From: Acinetobacter pullicarnis
GTDB lineage: Bacteria; Pseudomonadota; Gammaproteobacteria; Pseudomonadales; Moraxellaceae
NCBI RefSeq assembly: GCF_006352475.1
Contig: NZ_VCMZ01000001.1
Span: forward strand, 806,001-870,000
Reading direction: 5' to 3'
DNA: 64,000 bases
Part shown: one piece after another, positions 1 through 9,131 of the stretch
Position numbering within the stretch: position 1 is the stretch's first letter
Layout of the letters: every line of letters begins with the position of its first letter
Made by a program: the position numbers and the translations under genes
Notes under the pieces: generated by a model
What the model was told of the DNA's origin: nothing
What the model saw: only the letters and a program-made list of their open reading frames with translations
Database searches by the model: none

Positions 1-37
1 CGCCAATAGGTTTTTTCTTGAGTTCAGTTAAGTTCAT
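1..37 (-). CDS. rho: Transcription termination factor Rho, N-terminal fragment
   Basis: Only the first twelve codons lie in the window; the gene continues past the left edge. Read on the minus strand they give MNLTELKKKPIG, the typical start of Rho, which is an RNA-dependent ATPase and helicase that ends transcripts. The neighbour trxA lies upstream on the same strand, an order known in Acinetobacter and other gammaproteobacteria. The identification rests on a dozen residues plus context, so it is good but not complete. Confidence 0.8.
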   Translation of the reverse strand, partial: MNLTELKKKPIG

Positions 38-179
38 AAATGATCAGATAGATATAAGGATATGTGTAGTACACGGATATAGAGAAAGAAGTAAAAATCG
101 TCACATTGCAAGAGGTTAGCCGTGATTATTGTTTAAAATAATCAATGCTTAAAATCTAATAAGTACTTTCGAGGAGAAA

Positions 180-245
180 ATGTATGAAACAAATCCTATT
201 GCCGAGTGGCGATTTTATGTTTTGTGTCCTAATAAGAAACGATGA
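180..245 (+). CDS. Possible 21-residue small ORF between rho and trxA
   Basis: An ATG preceded by a strong Shine-Dalgarno-like GAGGAG at about 5 nt spacing opens a 21-codon frame ending in Lys-Lys-Arg and TGA. The neighbouring genes are both on the minus strand, so this would be transcribed antisense to the rho leader. I recognise no family, and no promoter is evident. It may be chance. Confidence 0.15.
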   Translation: MYETNPIAEWRFYVLCPNKKR

Positions 246-313
246 ATAATAAATCTTCATGCTTCTTGTGCAAGCAATATAAGTGAGATATAGCGCTTTG
301 TCAATTTTCGAAT

Positions 314-345
314 GAAAAAAATGCGCTATAAATATAACGCATTCG
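314..345 (-). terminator. Rho-independent terminator of trxA
   Basis: On the minus strand, just downstream of the trxA stop, AATGCG pairs with CGCATT (extended inward by weaker A-T pairs). The stem is followed by a run of seven T residues. Confidence 0.55.
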
Positions 346-367
346 GTATTTTACGATTAAAGGAGAC

Positions 368-694
368 TTAAATGTTGTCTTCGATAAACGCGGTCAATTT
401 TGATTTAGGTGCAGCACCGACTTGTTGAGCCACAACTTCACCATTTTTAAACAATAATAGTGCTGGAATATTACGAATGTTGTAATTTACTGCTGTGGCT
501 TCACATGTCGTGACATCAACTTTTACAATTTTGATTTTACCTTGATATTCAGTTGATAGTACTTCAAGTACAGGTGCGATTGCTTTACAAGGTGCACACC
601 AACCTGCCCAAAAGTCAACCAATACAGGGGTGTCTGAGTTTAGAACATCAGCTTCAAAGTTCTCATCGGTCGTATTTACAATATTGCCAGACAT
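368..694 (-). CDS. trxA: Thioredoxin
   Basis: A 108-residue thioredoxin, the usual length for TrxA. It is a cytoplasmic dithiol reductant for ribonucleotide reductase, PAPS reductase, methionine sulfoxide reductases and others. The fold landmarks are present: VLVDFWAGWCAPCK with active-site Cys33 and Cys36, and the cis-proline region IRNIPALLLF. The active site reads C-A-P-C rather than the common C-G-P-C. I start at ATG 694 because GGAG lies 7 nt upstream; the frame stays open 13 codons further upstream without a good ribosome site. It is divergent from ppx and upstream of rho. Identification is very safe. Confidence 0.96.
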   Translation of the reverse strand: MSGNIVNTTDENFEADVLNSDTPVLVDFWAGWCAPCKAIAPVLEVLSTEYQGKIKIVKVDVTTCEATAVNYNIRNIPALLLFKNGEVVAQQVGAAPKSKLTAFIEDNI

Positions 695-969
695 GGGTTT
701 TCTCCAAAATAGTGATAAAGATGATGCAATCAATGTATTCTATATTACTTCATTACAGCATCATTTTTAACAATGTCGATTAATAAGTAAATTTTCAATC
801 TTAATTGTTAAATTGTCCAATTGGAGCTCACGATATCGACGATCGGTGTAACACAATTGTCATATATAAAGAAAATATAGGGCTCATTCATTGTACTTGT
901 ATAAATGGCTTTTAAATTGCTTGTAGGTGAATTAATCTAAGCGCAGTTTTCGTAGAGCTTGTATAAATA

Positions 970-2490
970 ATGTCTGATTTTTTAATTGATGAAGAATTGT
1001 TAGCCGCAATTGATATGGGCTCAAACAGCTTTCATTTAGCGATAGCCCGTGTTGATCACGGTGAAGTTAAAAAAGTTGCCTCTATGTCAGAAAAAGTACA
1101 ATTGGCTGCTGGTTTAGATGAAAATAAAAATTTGACTGAGGCTGCGCAACAACGCGGTCTTGCTTGTTTAGCCCGTTTTGTTGGGCGTTTGAGTTCTGTA
1201 CAGACGAATCGTTTGCGGATTGTCGCGACCAATGCCTTACGTCAGGCTAAAAATGGTCAAGAGTTTATTCAAAAAGCGGCTGAAATTTTACCTAAGCCGA
1301 TTGAAATTATTGCAGGACGAGAAGAAGCCCGTCTGATTTATTTGGGGGTATCACACACTTTGGCCAATAGTGGTCGGCGTTTGGTGATTGATATTGGTGG
1401 TGGATCGACTGAATTGATTATTGGTGAAGCATTTGATCCAATTCATACCGAATCTTTACAAATGGGATGTGTTGCTTACACCAAAACCTTTTTTCCAAAT
1501 GGTGATATCAGTGTGAAGGCCTTTGAACAGGCTGTGGTTGCTGCGCGCAAAGCTTTGTCAGGTATTGCCAATACTTATAAGTCAGAGGGTTGGGATACAG
1601 TTGTCGGTTCAAGTGGAACCATAAAAGCCTGCCGTTTGATCACGATTAATATGGGGTGGAGTGATGAACAAGAAAATCTCACCCGTGAAGGCCTCGAGAA
1701 ACTTAAAGATAAGCTTTTAAAATTTAAGCATGTTTCTGATATGAGTTTTGACGGACTCAAAGAAGATCGACGTACTGTTTTACCCGCAGGTCTGGCCATT
1801 CTCTATGCGGTGTTTGATGTACTTGCAATCGATAAGCTGAGTTATTCGGATGGTGCACTGAGAGAAGGGGTGATGTATGACCTCTTGGGGCGTTTTCAAC
1901 ATGAAGATGTCCGAGATCGCAGTGTGCAAGCCTTGATGGGACGTTATGGAGCGGATTTAAAACAAGCATGTCGTGTGGTTGATACTGCTCAGCAACTTTT
2001 TGATCATGTTGTCGATAAATTAGACTTAAATAATGATGATCGTGATTTGTTGCGTCGTGCGGGGTATTTGCATGAAGTCGGGTTGGCGATCAGTCATGGT
2101 GGTTATCATCGTCATGGTGCTTATTTATTACAGCATTCCGATATTCCTGGTTTTTCGCAGATTGATCAGAATCATTTGTCACATTTGGTCGGTCATCATC
2201 GTCGTAAATTACGTGGAGATGACAAGTTAGAGGTGCAGAAATTCGGTGGACAAAAGCTGCTGAGTTTATGTTTGCTGTTACGCCTTGCTGTTTTATTGAA
2301 TCATAGTCGCAGTGATGAGATGCTTCCTGCCATTGAATTAAAGGTCTTAGATGCGCAACAATGGCAACTGAACGTTTCTGGCGATGCCAAACAATGGCCA
2401 TTGCTTGTGGCTGATTTGCTCGATGAGCAGATGCAGTTTAAGCATTGGGATATTGACTTGAATATTCAGTCGGAACAATTTATCAGTTAA
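970..2490 (+). CDS. ppx: Exopolyphosphatase (Ppx/GppA family)
   Basis: A 506-residue protein of the actin/ASKHA-fold Ppx/GppA family. It removes terminal phosphates from long-chain polyphosphate and may also act on pppGpp. The N-terminal motif AAIDMGSNSFHLAI (phosphate 1 loop), the glycine-rich VIDIGGGSTELIIG (phosphate 2 region) and VGSSGTIKA are all present. The C-terminal half from about residue 310 is the helical HD-like domain (GYLHEVGLAISHGGYHRHG). It is divergent from trxA across 275 bp that must hold both promoters. Ppx and GppA are hard to separate by eye; Ppx is the better fit by length. Confidence 0.92.
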   Translation: MSDFLIDEELLAAIDMGSNSFHLAIARVDHGEVKKVASMSEKVQLAAGLDENKNLTEAAQQRGLACLARFVGRLSSVQTNRLRIVATNALRQAKNGQEFIQKAAEILPKPIEIIAGREEARLIYLGVSHTLANSGRRLVIDIGGGSTELIIGEAFDPIHTESLQMGCVAYTKTFFPNGDISVKAFEQAVVAARKALSGIANTYKSEGWDTVVGSSGTIKACRLITINMGWSDEQENLTREGLEKLKDKLLKFKHVSDMSFDGLKEDRRTVLPAGLAILYAVFDVLAIDKLSYSDGALREGVMYDLLGRFQHEDVRDRSVQALMGRYGADLKQACRVVDTAQQLFDHVVDKLDLNNDDRDLLRRAGYLHEVGLAISHGGYHRHGAYLLQHSDIPGFSQIDQNHLSHLVGHHRRKLRGDDKLEVQKFGGQKLLSLCLLLRLAVLLNHSRSDEMLPAIELKVLDAQQWQLNVSGDAKQWPLLVADLLDEQMQFKHWDIDLNIQSEQFIS

Positions 2491-2527
2491 CTGTCGTAAG
2501 CGTTAATCTAGGGATAATGATCGACCT

Positions 2528-3352
2528 ATGAAAAATAAAGCAGCTCAGTCTAAAGCATGGAAAACGGTTCAAATTGCACGCCATCCAGAACGTCCGCAAT
2601 TTTTGGATTATGTAAGTGAAATTTTCACTGAATTTGATGCTTTACATGGCGACCGCCTCTTTGGGGATGATGGCGCAATGATTGGTGGTTTAGCCCGTTT
2701 TGAGGGACAAGCCGTTATGGTGATTGGTCAACATCGTGGTCGCAGTACGCGTGAAAAATTACAGCACAATTTCGGGATGTGTAATCCTGAAGGCTATCGT
2801 AAATCACAACGATTATTCGATATGGCTGAACGTTTTAATCTACCCGTTTTTACATTTATCGACACGATGGGCGCATATCCTGGTGTGGGTGCAGAAGAAC
2901 GTGGCCAAGCAGAAGCCATTGCGACCAATTTGGCAAAACTATCTAGCCTGAAAGTACCTGTGGTTGCGACTATTTTAGGTGAAGGTGGTTCTGGTGGTGC
3001 GATTGGTCTTGGTGTGGCTGACCGTGTGGTGATGTTGTCACATAGTATTTATTCTGTGATTTCACCAGAAGGCTGTGCATCAATCTTGTGGAAAACTTCA
3101 GAAAAAGCGGAGCAGGCGAGTGAAGCGCTTGCCCTAACTGCTGATAAGTTAAAAGAATTGGGTATTGTTGAATATGTCGTTGATGAAGGTGAAGGTGCAC
3201 ATTTAAACCAAGCCAAAGTCATGGATGAGTTGAAAGCAATTCTAAAAGAAGCCTTGCAACAACTTGAGCCAATGGATGCAAATGAACGATGCGAAGCACG
3301 TTATCAACGTTTAATGAAGTTTGGCAGCAACAATTTAGGACTCGTGTCTTAA
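2528..3352 (+). CDS. accA: Acetyl-CoA carboxylase carboxyltransferase subunit alpha
   Basis: A 274-residue AccA. With AccD it forms the carboxyltransferase that moves CO2 from carboxybiotin to acetyl-CoA, giving malonyl-CoA, the committed step of fatty acid synthesis. Family stretches include [42 protein letters not shown] and the oxyanion-type GEGGSGGA. It is shorter than the E. coli protein (319 residues) because the N-terminal helical extension is reduced, as I recall for Acinetobacter. The 3' end overlaps tilS by 64 bp in another frame, so the two are probably co-expressed. Confidence 0.97.
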   Translation: MKNKAAQSKAWKTVQIARHPERPQFLDYVSEIFTEFDALHGDRLFGDDGAMIGGLARFEGQAVMVIGQHRGRSTREKLQHNFGMCNPEGYRKSQRLFDMAERFNLPVFTFIDTMGAYPGVGAEERGQAEAIATNLAKLSSLKVPVVATILGEGGSGGAIGLGVADRVVMLSHSIYSVISPEGCASILWKTSEKAEQASEALALTADKLKELGIVEYVVDEGEGAHLNQAKVMDELKAILKEALQQLEPMDANERCEARYQRLMKFGSNNLGLVS

Positions 3353-4641
3353 ATCAATTTGTTCAATTTCCAGAAACGACTCAGTTTCTAGTTGGATGTA
3401 GCGGCGGCATGGATTCCATGCTGTTGTTGTTTCTAATGTCTGAAATTTGCCCGAAAAATCTTCGAGTTATTTATGTTGACCATCAATTGCAAGCTGCGAG
3501 TGGCGCTTGGGGGAAGTTGGTGCAGCAGCAGTGTGAGCAGTTGAATATTCCCTGTGTTATTGCAGCAGTACAAGTATCTGAAGGCAATTTAGAGAATCAA
3601 GCACGGGAAGCACGTTATCTAGCTTATGCCGAATATTTGCAAGCGGATGATGTATTGGTCTTAGCACATCATCAGCAAGATCAAGCGGAAACAGTGTTGT
3701 TGCGTTTGTTCTCTGGGGCGGGTGTAACTGGCTTATCGGCAATGAAGTCTATTGATACACGTCAGCATTACCAGATTTGGCGGCCTTTATTGGATCTTTC
3801 TCGTGAGCAGATTGGCCAATGGTCTACACAGTTAAACATTGCTTATATTAATGATCCGAGCAATATAGACACGCATTATGATCGTGCTTGGTGTCGCCTC
3901 CAACTTTGGCCAGTTATTCAGCAACGCTTTGCCAAAATGCAACAAGCGATTTCACGTAGCAGTGAATTAATGCAAGATGCCGATCAAATTTTGCAAGAAG
4001 TATTACAGCAAGATTGGCAGGCTTGTGGCACGGCAACACAATTAAATTTGATTGATCTACAGTGTTTATCTGCAGCGCGACAACGCCAGCTTTTATCTTT
4101 TTGGATGAAAGGTGATGGGCAATATCGGCCTGCTTTACATATGGTGAATCGCTTGCAAGATGAAGTCATTGCAGCAAAATCTGATGCGCAAGCGGCATTG
4201 CATTGCGATGGTTATTACTATGTTCGTTACCAACAGCGCCTATATCGTCTAGAGAAAGCATTGTATCTTGCGCATCAGCAAGATGTACTCGTACCGTGTT
4301 GTACCGTTAACTTTGTGCCAGATCAACAGTTTATGTTGGCATCGGGACTATTTCAAATCTCTACGGGTGCGATGGGTTTAGCGATCGAATTACTCGAACA
4401 GAATTTAGATTTACAGCATCGGGTGGGTGGTGAAAAAATCCATCTTTATGGCAGAGTTGGAAGTTGGCCGTTGAAAAAAGCCATTCAACAGGCACATATT
4501 TTTCCTTGGCTGCGTCATACAATTCAAATATTAAGTATAGATAATGTTATGCTTGGTGTTTTTACCCCAGAAGGATTTTGGTTAGCGCAATCGGAATATT
4601 GTGTGGTTGATGGTTGGTTGCCAAAAATAATTTCTCAGTGA
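3289..4641 (+). CDS. tilS: tRNA(Ile)-lysidine synthetase
   Basis: A 450-residue TilS. It uses ATP and lysine to convert cytidine 34 of the CAU-anticodon tRNA-Ile to lysidine, so that it reads AUA rather than AUG; it is essential. The ATP pyrophosphatase P-loop SGGMDS is at residues 38-43, followed by [25 protein letters not shown] and the central GLSAM region. The C-terminal TilS domain includes [15 protein letters not shown]. The ATG at 3289 lies inside accA. A later start would cut into the helix before the P-loop, so I keep the overlapping start. Confidence 0.95.
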   Translation: MRSTLSTFNEVWQQQFRTRVLNQFVQFPETTQFLVGCSGGMDSMLLLFLMSEICPKNLRVIYVDHQLQAASGAWGKLVQQQCEQLNIPCVIAAVQVSEGNLENQAREARYLAYAEYLQADDVLVLAHHQQDQAETVLLRLFSGAGVTGLSAMKSIDTRQHYQIWRPLLDLSREQIGQWSTQLNIAYINDPSNIDTHYDRAWCRLQLWPVIQQRFAKMQQAISRSSELMQDADQILQEVLQQDWQACGTATQLNLIDLQCLSAARQRQLLSFWMKGDGQYRPALHMVNRLQDEVIAAKSDAQAALHCDGYYYVRYQQRLYRLEKALYLAHQQDVLVPCCTVNFVPDQQFMLASGLFQISTGAMGLAIELLEQNLDLQHRVGGEKIHLYGRVGSWPLKKAIQQAHIFPWLRHTIQILSIDNVMLGVFTPEGFWLAQSEYCVVDGWLPKIISQ

Positions 4642-4668
4642 TAAAAAAGTTAATGTTGAGTGTGATGT

Positions 4669-5499
4669 ATGAGTGCGGTTCTAAATTGTAATATCAGTTT
4701 TATTGGTGGTGGCAACATGGCGCAGGCCTTGATTGGTGGCCTAATTAGTCGTGGACAACCAGTCACACGTATTACGGTGTCTGATCCGATTGAGCAAATC
4801 CGTGAATTATTATTAGAAAAAGAACTGAATGTCACTGATGATAATGCTGTCGCAATTCAGCATGCTGATGTTGTGATTTTGGCAGTTAAGCCACAGGCAC
4901 TGTCGAATGTATTGAAACCCTTACATGGTCGCTTTGAAAACAAACTGATTATTTCTATTGTGGCTGGTGCTGAAGTTGAAAGCATTCGCCATTTAACTGG
5001 TGCTGAACGTGTGGTTCGTGTTATGCCGAATACCCCAGCATTGGTACAGACTGGAGCGCATGGTCTATATGCACCAGCGGAAGTGAGTCAGGCCGATCGT
5101 GATTTGGCCAGTCAAATCTTGGCTGCAACAGGATTAACGATTTGGGTGAATAGTGAAGCACAAATTGATGCTGTCACTGCTGTTTCAGGCTCTGGGCCTG
5201 CATACTTCTTTTATATGATGGAAAGTATGATTCGTGCTGGTAAAAACATGGGCTTAGATGAAAAAGTAGCGACAGCATTAACCTTGCAAACGGCATTGGG
5301 TGCAGCGCAAATGGCGATTACCAGTTCAAACTCGCCAGCAGAATTACGTAAAAATGTGACATCGCCAAATGGCACAACACAAGCAGCTTTAGAAGTTTTT
5401 GATCGTGCTCAAATTTCACAAAATATTCAAACTGCTTTGGCTGCTGCGCAAAAACGTAGCCAAGAATTGGCACAAGAATTGAGTGAAAGTGTTAAATAA
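4669..5499 (+). CDS. proC: Pyrroline-5-carboxylate reductase
   Basis: A 276-residue ProC that reduces 1-pyrroline-5-carboxylate to L-proline with NAD(P)H, the last step of proline synthesis. The N-terminal Rossmann fold shows ISFIGGGNMAQALIGGL. The middle has VRVMPNTPALV, and the C-terminal dimerisation domain carries the ProC signature VTAVSGSGPAYFFYMMESM with LRKNVTSPNGTT. It lies 27 bp after tilS and 25 bp before yggT on the same strand. Confidence 0.97.
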   Translation: MSAVLNCNISFIGGGNMAQALIGGLISRGQPVTRITVSDPIEQIRELLLEKELNVTDDNAVAIQHADVVILAVKPQALSNVLKPLHGRFENKLIISIVAGAEVESIRHLTGAERVVRVMPNTPALVQTGAHGLYAPAEVSQADRDLASQILAATGLTIWVNSEAQIDAVTAVSGSGPAYFFYMMESMIRAGKNMGLDEKVATALTLQTALGAAQMAITSSNSPAELRKNVTSPNGTTQAALEVFDRAQISQNIQTALAAAQKRSQELAQELSESVK

Positions 5500-5524
5500 T
5501 TGATTTGATTTAGGGACGTTAAGT

Positions 5525-6094
5525 ATGGGTGCGAATTCTTCGCTAATTTTCGGCATCATCATGAACGTGGCAATTTTGCTGGTCTTCTTCCGCTTTTTAA
5601 TGCAATTGGCTGAGGTTGGTGCATATAACCCAGTGGTGATGGCAACAGTAAAAGCAACACGCATCGTAGATGTATTTAGCCGAATTTTACCAACTTTAGC
5701 CAAAGGACGCGTGAATTTAGCGGCTTTGACCTTAGTGGTTGTTTTGTATTTGATGAAAATTTTTGGCGTGATGTATCTCTCTCACATGATGCCAAATAGT
5801 GCCGTACATTTACTTATTTTGACTTTTGTCACGATGATTCAGGATTTAATCACATTTTGTCGTTATTTAATTTTCGCGACGATTATTTTGAGTTGGGTGG
5901 TGATGTTTACTCAGTCACGTTCGCCTTATATTGAAGTGATTCAAGAATTAGCTGAGCCGTTATTGGCACCATTTCGCCGCTTACTTCCGAATATGGGCAT
6001 GATTGATCTTTCTCCAATCTTGGCAATTTTGACCTTATTTGTGATTCAAAGAATTATGGATGCTGTTGCGATTACCCTATTAACCGGTCTATAA
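5525..6094 (+). CDS. YggT family inner-membrane protein
   Basis: A 189-residue membrane protein with two tandem YggT repeats, each with two hydrophobic segments; each repeat ends in an arginine/proline-rich element, the second reading LAEPLLAPFRRLLPNMG. YggT proteins often sit beside proC, as here, and are implicated in osmotic or ion homeostasis and membrane organisation, but the biochemical role is unsettled. AGGGA lies 8 nt before the ATG. Confidence 0.88.
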   Translation: MGANSSLIFGIIMNVAILLVFFRFLMQLAEVGAYNPVVMATVKATRIVDVFSRILPTLAKGRVNLAALTLVVVLYLMKIFGVMYLSHMMPNSAVHLLILTFVTMIQDLITFCRYLIFATIILSWVVMFTQSRSPYIEVIQELAEPLLAPFRRLLPNMGMIDLSPILAILTLFVIQRIMDAVAITLLTGL

Positions 6095-6131
6095 GCTTAA
6101 ATGCTGTAATCGGTTAAATCGCAGGTGCATC

Positions 6132-6168
6132 AAAAAAGCCTTTCAGTTTTAAACTGAAAGGCTTTTTT
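6132..6168. terminator. Bidirectional terminator between yggT and polA
   Basis: AAAAAAGCCTTTCAGTTT pairs with its complement around a short TA-rich loop and is flanked by an A run and a T run. It suits both the plus-strand yggT and the convergent minus-strand polA. Confidence 0.9.
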
Positions 6169-6197
6169 GATTTTGCATGAGAGCAGATCAGATCGGA

Positions 6198-8969
6198 TTA
6201 GTGAGCTTCATCCCAGTTATGGCCTTTGCCCACTTCAACCAACAGTGGGACGGAAATTTTCACCACATCTTGCATGACCTGTTGAATTTGTATAGCAAGC
6301 TGATCGGCAATCGCAGCATCGACTTCAAACACCAATTCATCATGTACTTGTAATAACAATTTGGCTTGGTCTTGCGGCAGGATTTTATTCACCTCGATCA
6401 TCGCTAATTTGATAATCTCAGCCGCACTACCTTGCAGCGGTGCATTAATCGCAGCACGTTCAGCACCTTTACGCACCATCATATTTCGTGCATCAATATC
6501 TGGCGTATATAGGCGACGACCTAAAATGGTCTGAACAAAACTTTGTTCTAACGCAACTTGACGTGTGCGCTGCATATATTCATAGATGCCCGGATAACGA
6601 TGAAAATATTGCTTAATATAATTTTGTGATTCTGCACGGCTAAAGCCGAGCTGGCGGGTTAAACCAAATTCAGACATACCATAGAGCAGGCCGAAGTTAA
6701 CCGCTTTGGCTTGACGGCGCTGATCTTGAGTGACGTCTTCGAGTGGAATACTCAAGACTTCTGCTGCAGTGCGGCGATGCACATCTTGGCCATTTTGAAA
6801 GGCGTGGACGAGGGCTTCATCTTGAGAGAAATGCGCCATCAAACGCAATTCAATTTGCGAGTAATCCGCTGCAAGCAAGAGGCGACCGGCTGGTGCGACA
6901 AAGGCTTTACGAATTTGTCTGCCAATTTCTTCACGCACAGGAATATTCTGCAGGTTTGGATCGGTGGAGGATAAACGACCCGTTGCTGTCAACGCTTGGT
7001 GGTAACTGGTATGCACGCGATGTGTTTCTGGATTGGCTTGTTTTTGCAGGCCATCGGTATAGGTGCTTTTGAGTTTAGATAATCCGCGATATTCCAAGAT
7101 TGAAAACACAATTGGATGATCAATTTTTTCTAAAACACTTTCACTGGTGCTGTATTGTCCAGTTGCCGTTTTTTTGCCACCTTTGAGTCCAAGACGTTCA
7201 AAAAGAACTTCTCCAACTTGTTTAGGGGAACTAACATTAAAACGTTCACCGGCCAAAACTTCGATTTGATCTTCTAAACCTGAAATCGTTTTAGAGAAAT
7301 CGAGGCCCAGTTGATCTAAGAAGCTAAGATCAAGTTGAATCCCATTTTCTTCCATTTGTGTGAGTACATTGGCAACTGGCATTTCGATGTTGTGCAAAAT
7401 GTGTTTAAGCTCTGGAATCGTTGCTAGTTTTGCATCAAGGACTTGATAAAGACGATAGGTCACATGTGCATCTTCTGCTGCATAATGTGCGGCCACCTCA
7501 AGCTCAATTTGATTAAAGCTTTTCTGCTTGACGCCTTTACCTGCAATTTGTTCGAAAGACGTGGTCAGATGGCTGAGATAAACCCGAGCCACATCATCCA
7601 TGCCATGACGTGTTGCTGCCGCATTGAATACATAAGAGGCGAGCATGGTATCGAAATACCAGCCTTGTAACTGGATGCCATGGTTGTGCAAGATATGCGC
7701 ATCATATTTGAGATGATGTCCAATTTTTTCAACTGCCGGATTTTCTAGAATGGGTTTGATCTGCGCCAGCACTGTATCGCGATCAAGTTGCTGTGGTGCA
7801 CCTTCGTAGTCGTGTGCCAATGGCACGTAATAGGCATCGGCTGCATCAAAAGCCACCGAGAATCCGACCATTTCCGCGACACGATAATCAAGATTGGTGG
7901 TTTCAGTGTCAATTGCAAAACGTGTAGCACTATTTAAGCGTGCAAATAAGTTGTCCCAATCTGCTTGGCTAAGTACCGTGTGGTAGGTGGCTTGTCCCAA
8001 TTGATCATCGACACTGCTTTGTGTTGCTTGTTCTGTGCTATCTGCTGTTGCTGCCGCTTGTGCGACTGCTGCAGTTTTTGGCGCACTTGGTGTTTGTTTA
8101 TAACTGGCATTATTGGGATTGTTTGGATGATCTAAGGATTGCAGTTGGTTACGGAACTCGAGTTCGGTATAGAGACTGCGCAGCTGTTCAACATTTGGAT
8201 TGTCAATTTTAAGATCATCGTAGCCAAAAGTTAAATCGAGATCACATACAATACTGGCCAATTGATGATCCAGTTTTATATTTTCTTGATTATCTTTTAA
8301 GCTTTGACCGACTTTACCTTTGATGCTGTCGACATTGGCCAAGATCCCTTGCAAGGAATCATATTCATTTAAGAGTTTTGCGGCTGTTTTAGCACCAACC
8401 CCTGGCACGCCTTTGATGCCATCGGATGCATCGCCCATCAGGGTTAAATAATCAATAATTTGATGTGGCCAGACCCCGAACTTTTCAAAGACGCCATCGA
8501 TATTCATTGGGCGATCTTTGAAGCTGTCCTCTAAGGTGACTTTGTCGGTGACCAGCTGCGCCATGTCTTTGTCGCCAGTCGAAATCAGGACTTGATAACC
8601 CGCTTTTTCAGCACGTTTCGCCAATGTACCAATCACATCATCGGCTTCCGCACCTGGCAAGGTATGTAATGGAATACCAAGTGCACGAATCAGTTGATGC
8701 AAATAGGGAATTTGTTCTGCCAAGTCTTCAGGCATGCTTGGGCGGTCACCTTTATAGATCGGTGAAAGCTTATGGCGAAAGGTGGGTTCTGGCGTGTCAA
8801 AAATCACAGCCATATGCGTTGGTTGAATCCGACGCATGAGTTTTTGGATTGCAGCAATGGCACCACGAATGGCATTGGTGTGTAAGCCAGTTGAAGTGGT
8901 TAAAGGGGGGAGTGCATGATAAGCACGAAATAAAAAATATGACCCATCGACCAAAACAAAGGGTGGCAT
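6198..8969 (-). CDS. polA: DNA polymerase I
   Basis: A 923-residue PolA that fills gaps and removes Okazaki primers and damaged DNA. There are three domains. The N-terminal 5'-3' exonuclease has VLVDGSYFLFRAYHAL, STGDKDMAQLV and GVPGVGAKTAAKLL. The 3'-5' proofreading domain keeps its acidic residues (FAIDTETT, then YAAEDAHVTYRL), so proofreading should be active. The polymerase domain has motif A (LAADYSQIELRLMAHFS), motif B (RRQAKAVNFGLLYGMSEFG) and motif C (QVHDELVFEV). I start at ATG 8969, with AGGA 8 nt upstream, rather than ten codons further upstream. Residues of about 300-335 form an Ala/Thr/Gln-rich linker. Confidence 0.97.
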   Translation of the reverse strand: MPPFVLVDGSYFLFRAYHALPPLTTSTGLHTNAIRGAIAAIQKLMRRIQPTHMAVIFDTPEPTFRHKLSPIYKGDRPSMPEDLAEQIPYLHQLIRALGIPLHTLPGAEADDVIGTLAKRAEKAGYQVLISTGDKDMAQLVTDKVTLEDSFKDRPMNIDGVFEKFGVWPHQIIDYLTLMGDASDGIKGVPGVGAKTAAKLLNEYDSLQGILANVDSIKGKVGQSLKDNQENIKLDHQLASIVCDLDLTFGYDDLKIDNPNVEQLRSLYTELEFRNQLQSLDHPNNPNNASYKQTPSAPKTAAVAQAAATADSTEQATQSSVDDQLGQATYHTVLSQADWDNLFARLNSATRFAIDTETTNLDYRVAEMVGFSVAFDAADAYYVPLAHDYEGAPQQLDRDTVLAQIKPILENPAVEKIGHHLKYDAHILHNHGIQLQGWYFDTMLASYVFNAAATRHGMDDVARVYLSHLTTSFEQIAGKGVKQKSFNQIELEVAAHYAAEDAHVTYRLYQVLDAKLATIPELKHILHNIEMPVANVLTQMEENGIQLDLSFLDQLGLDFSKTISGLEDQIEVLAGERFNVSSPKQVGEVLFERLGLKGGKKTATGQYSTSESVLEKIDHPIVFSILEYRGLSKLKSTYTDGLQKQANPETHRVHTSYHQALTATGRLSSTDPNLQNIPVREEIGRQIRKAFVAPAGRLLLAADYSQIELRLMAHFSQDEALVHAFQNGQDVHRRTAAEVLSIPLEDVTQDQRRQAKAVNFGLLYGMSEFGLTRQLGFSRAESQNYIKQYFHRYPGIYEYMQRTRQVALEQSFVQTILGRRLYTPDIDARNMMVRKGAERAAINAPLQGSAAEIIKLAMIEVNKILPQDQAKLLLQVHDELVFEVDAAIADQLAIQIQQVMQDVVKISVPLLVEVGKGHNWDEAH

Positions 8970-9131
8970 CGAAACATTCCTAATCCAGTTGACTGGCATA
9001 TTGTACGTGATTTTTAAGCTGTGCGCAGAATCATGATCAATTGCCTATTACATATCTGAAGAATAATGATGCAAATGATTTATCTCAGTTAATATATGCT
9101 TTGTTGATGACAAGCAGAGCATAAAGACAAG

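Larger units (their letters stand above)
38..367. other. Intergenic region rho-trxA
   Basis: About 330 bp. It holds the trxA terminator, presumably the rho promoter and leader, and one doubtful small ORF at 180-245. Nothing else stands out. Confidence 0.5.
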
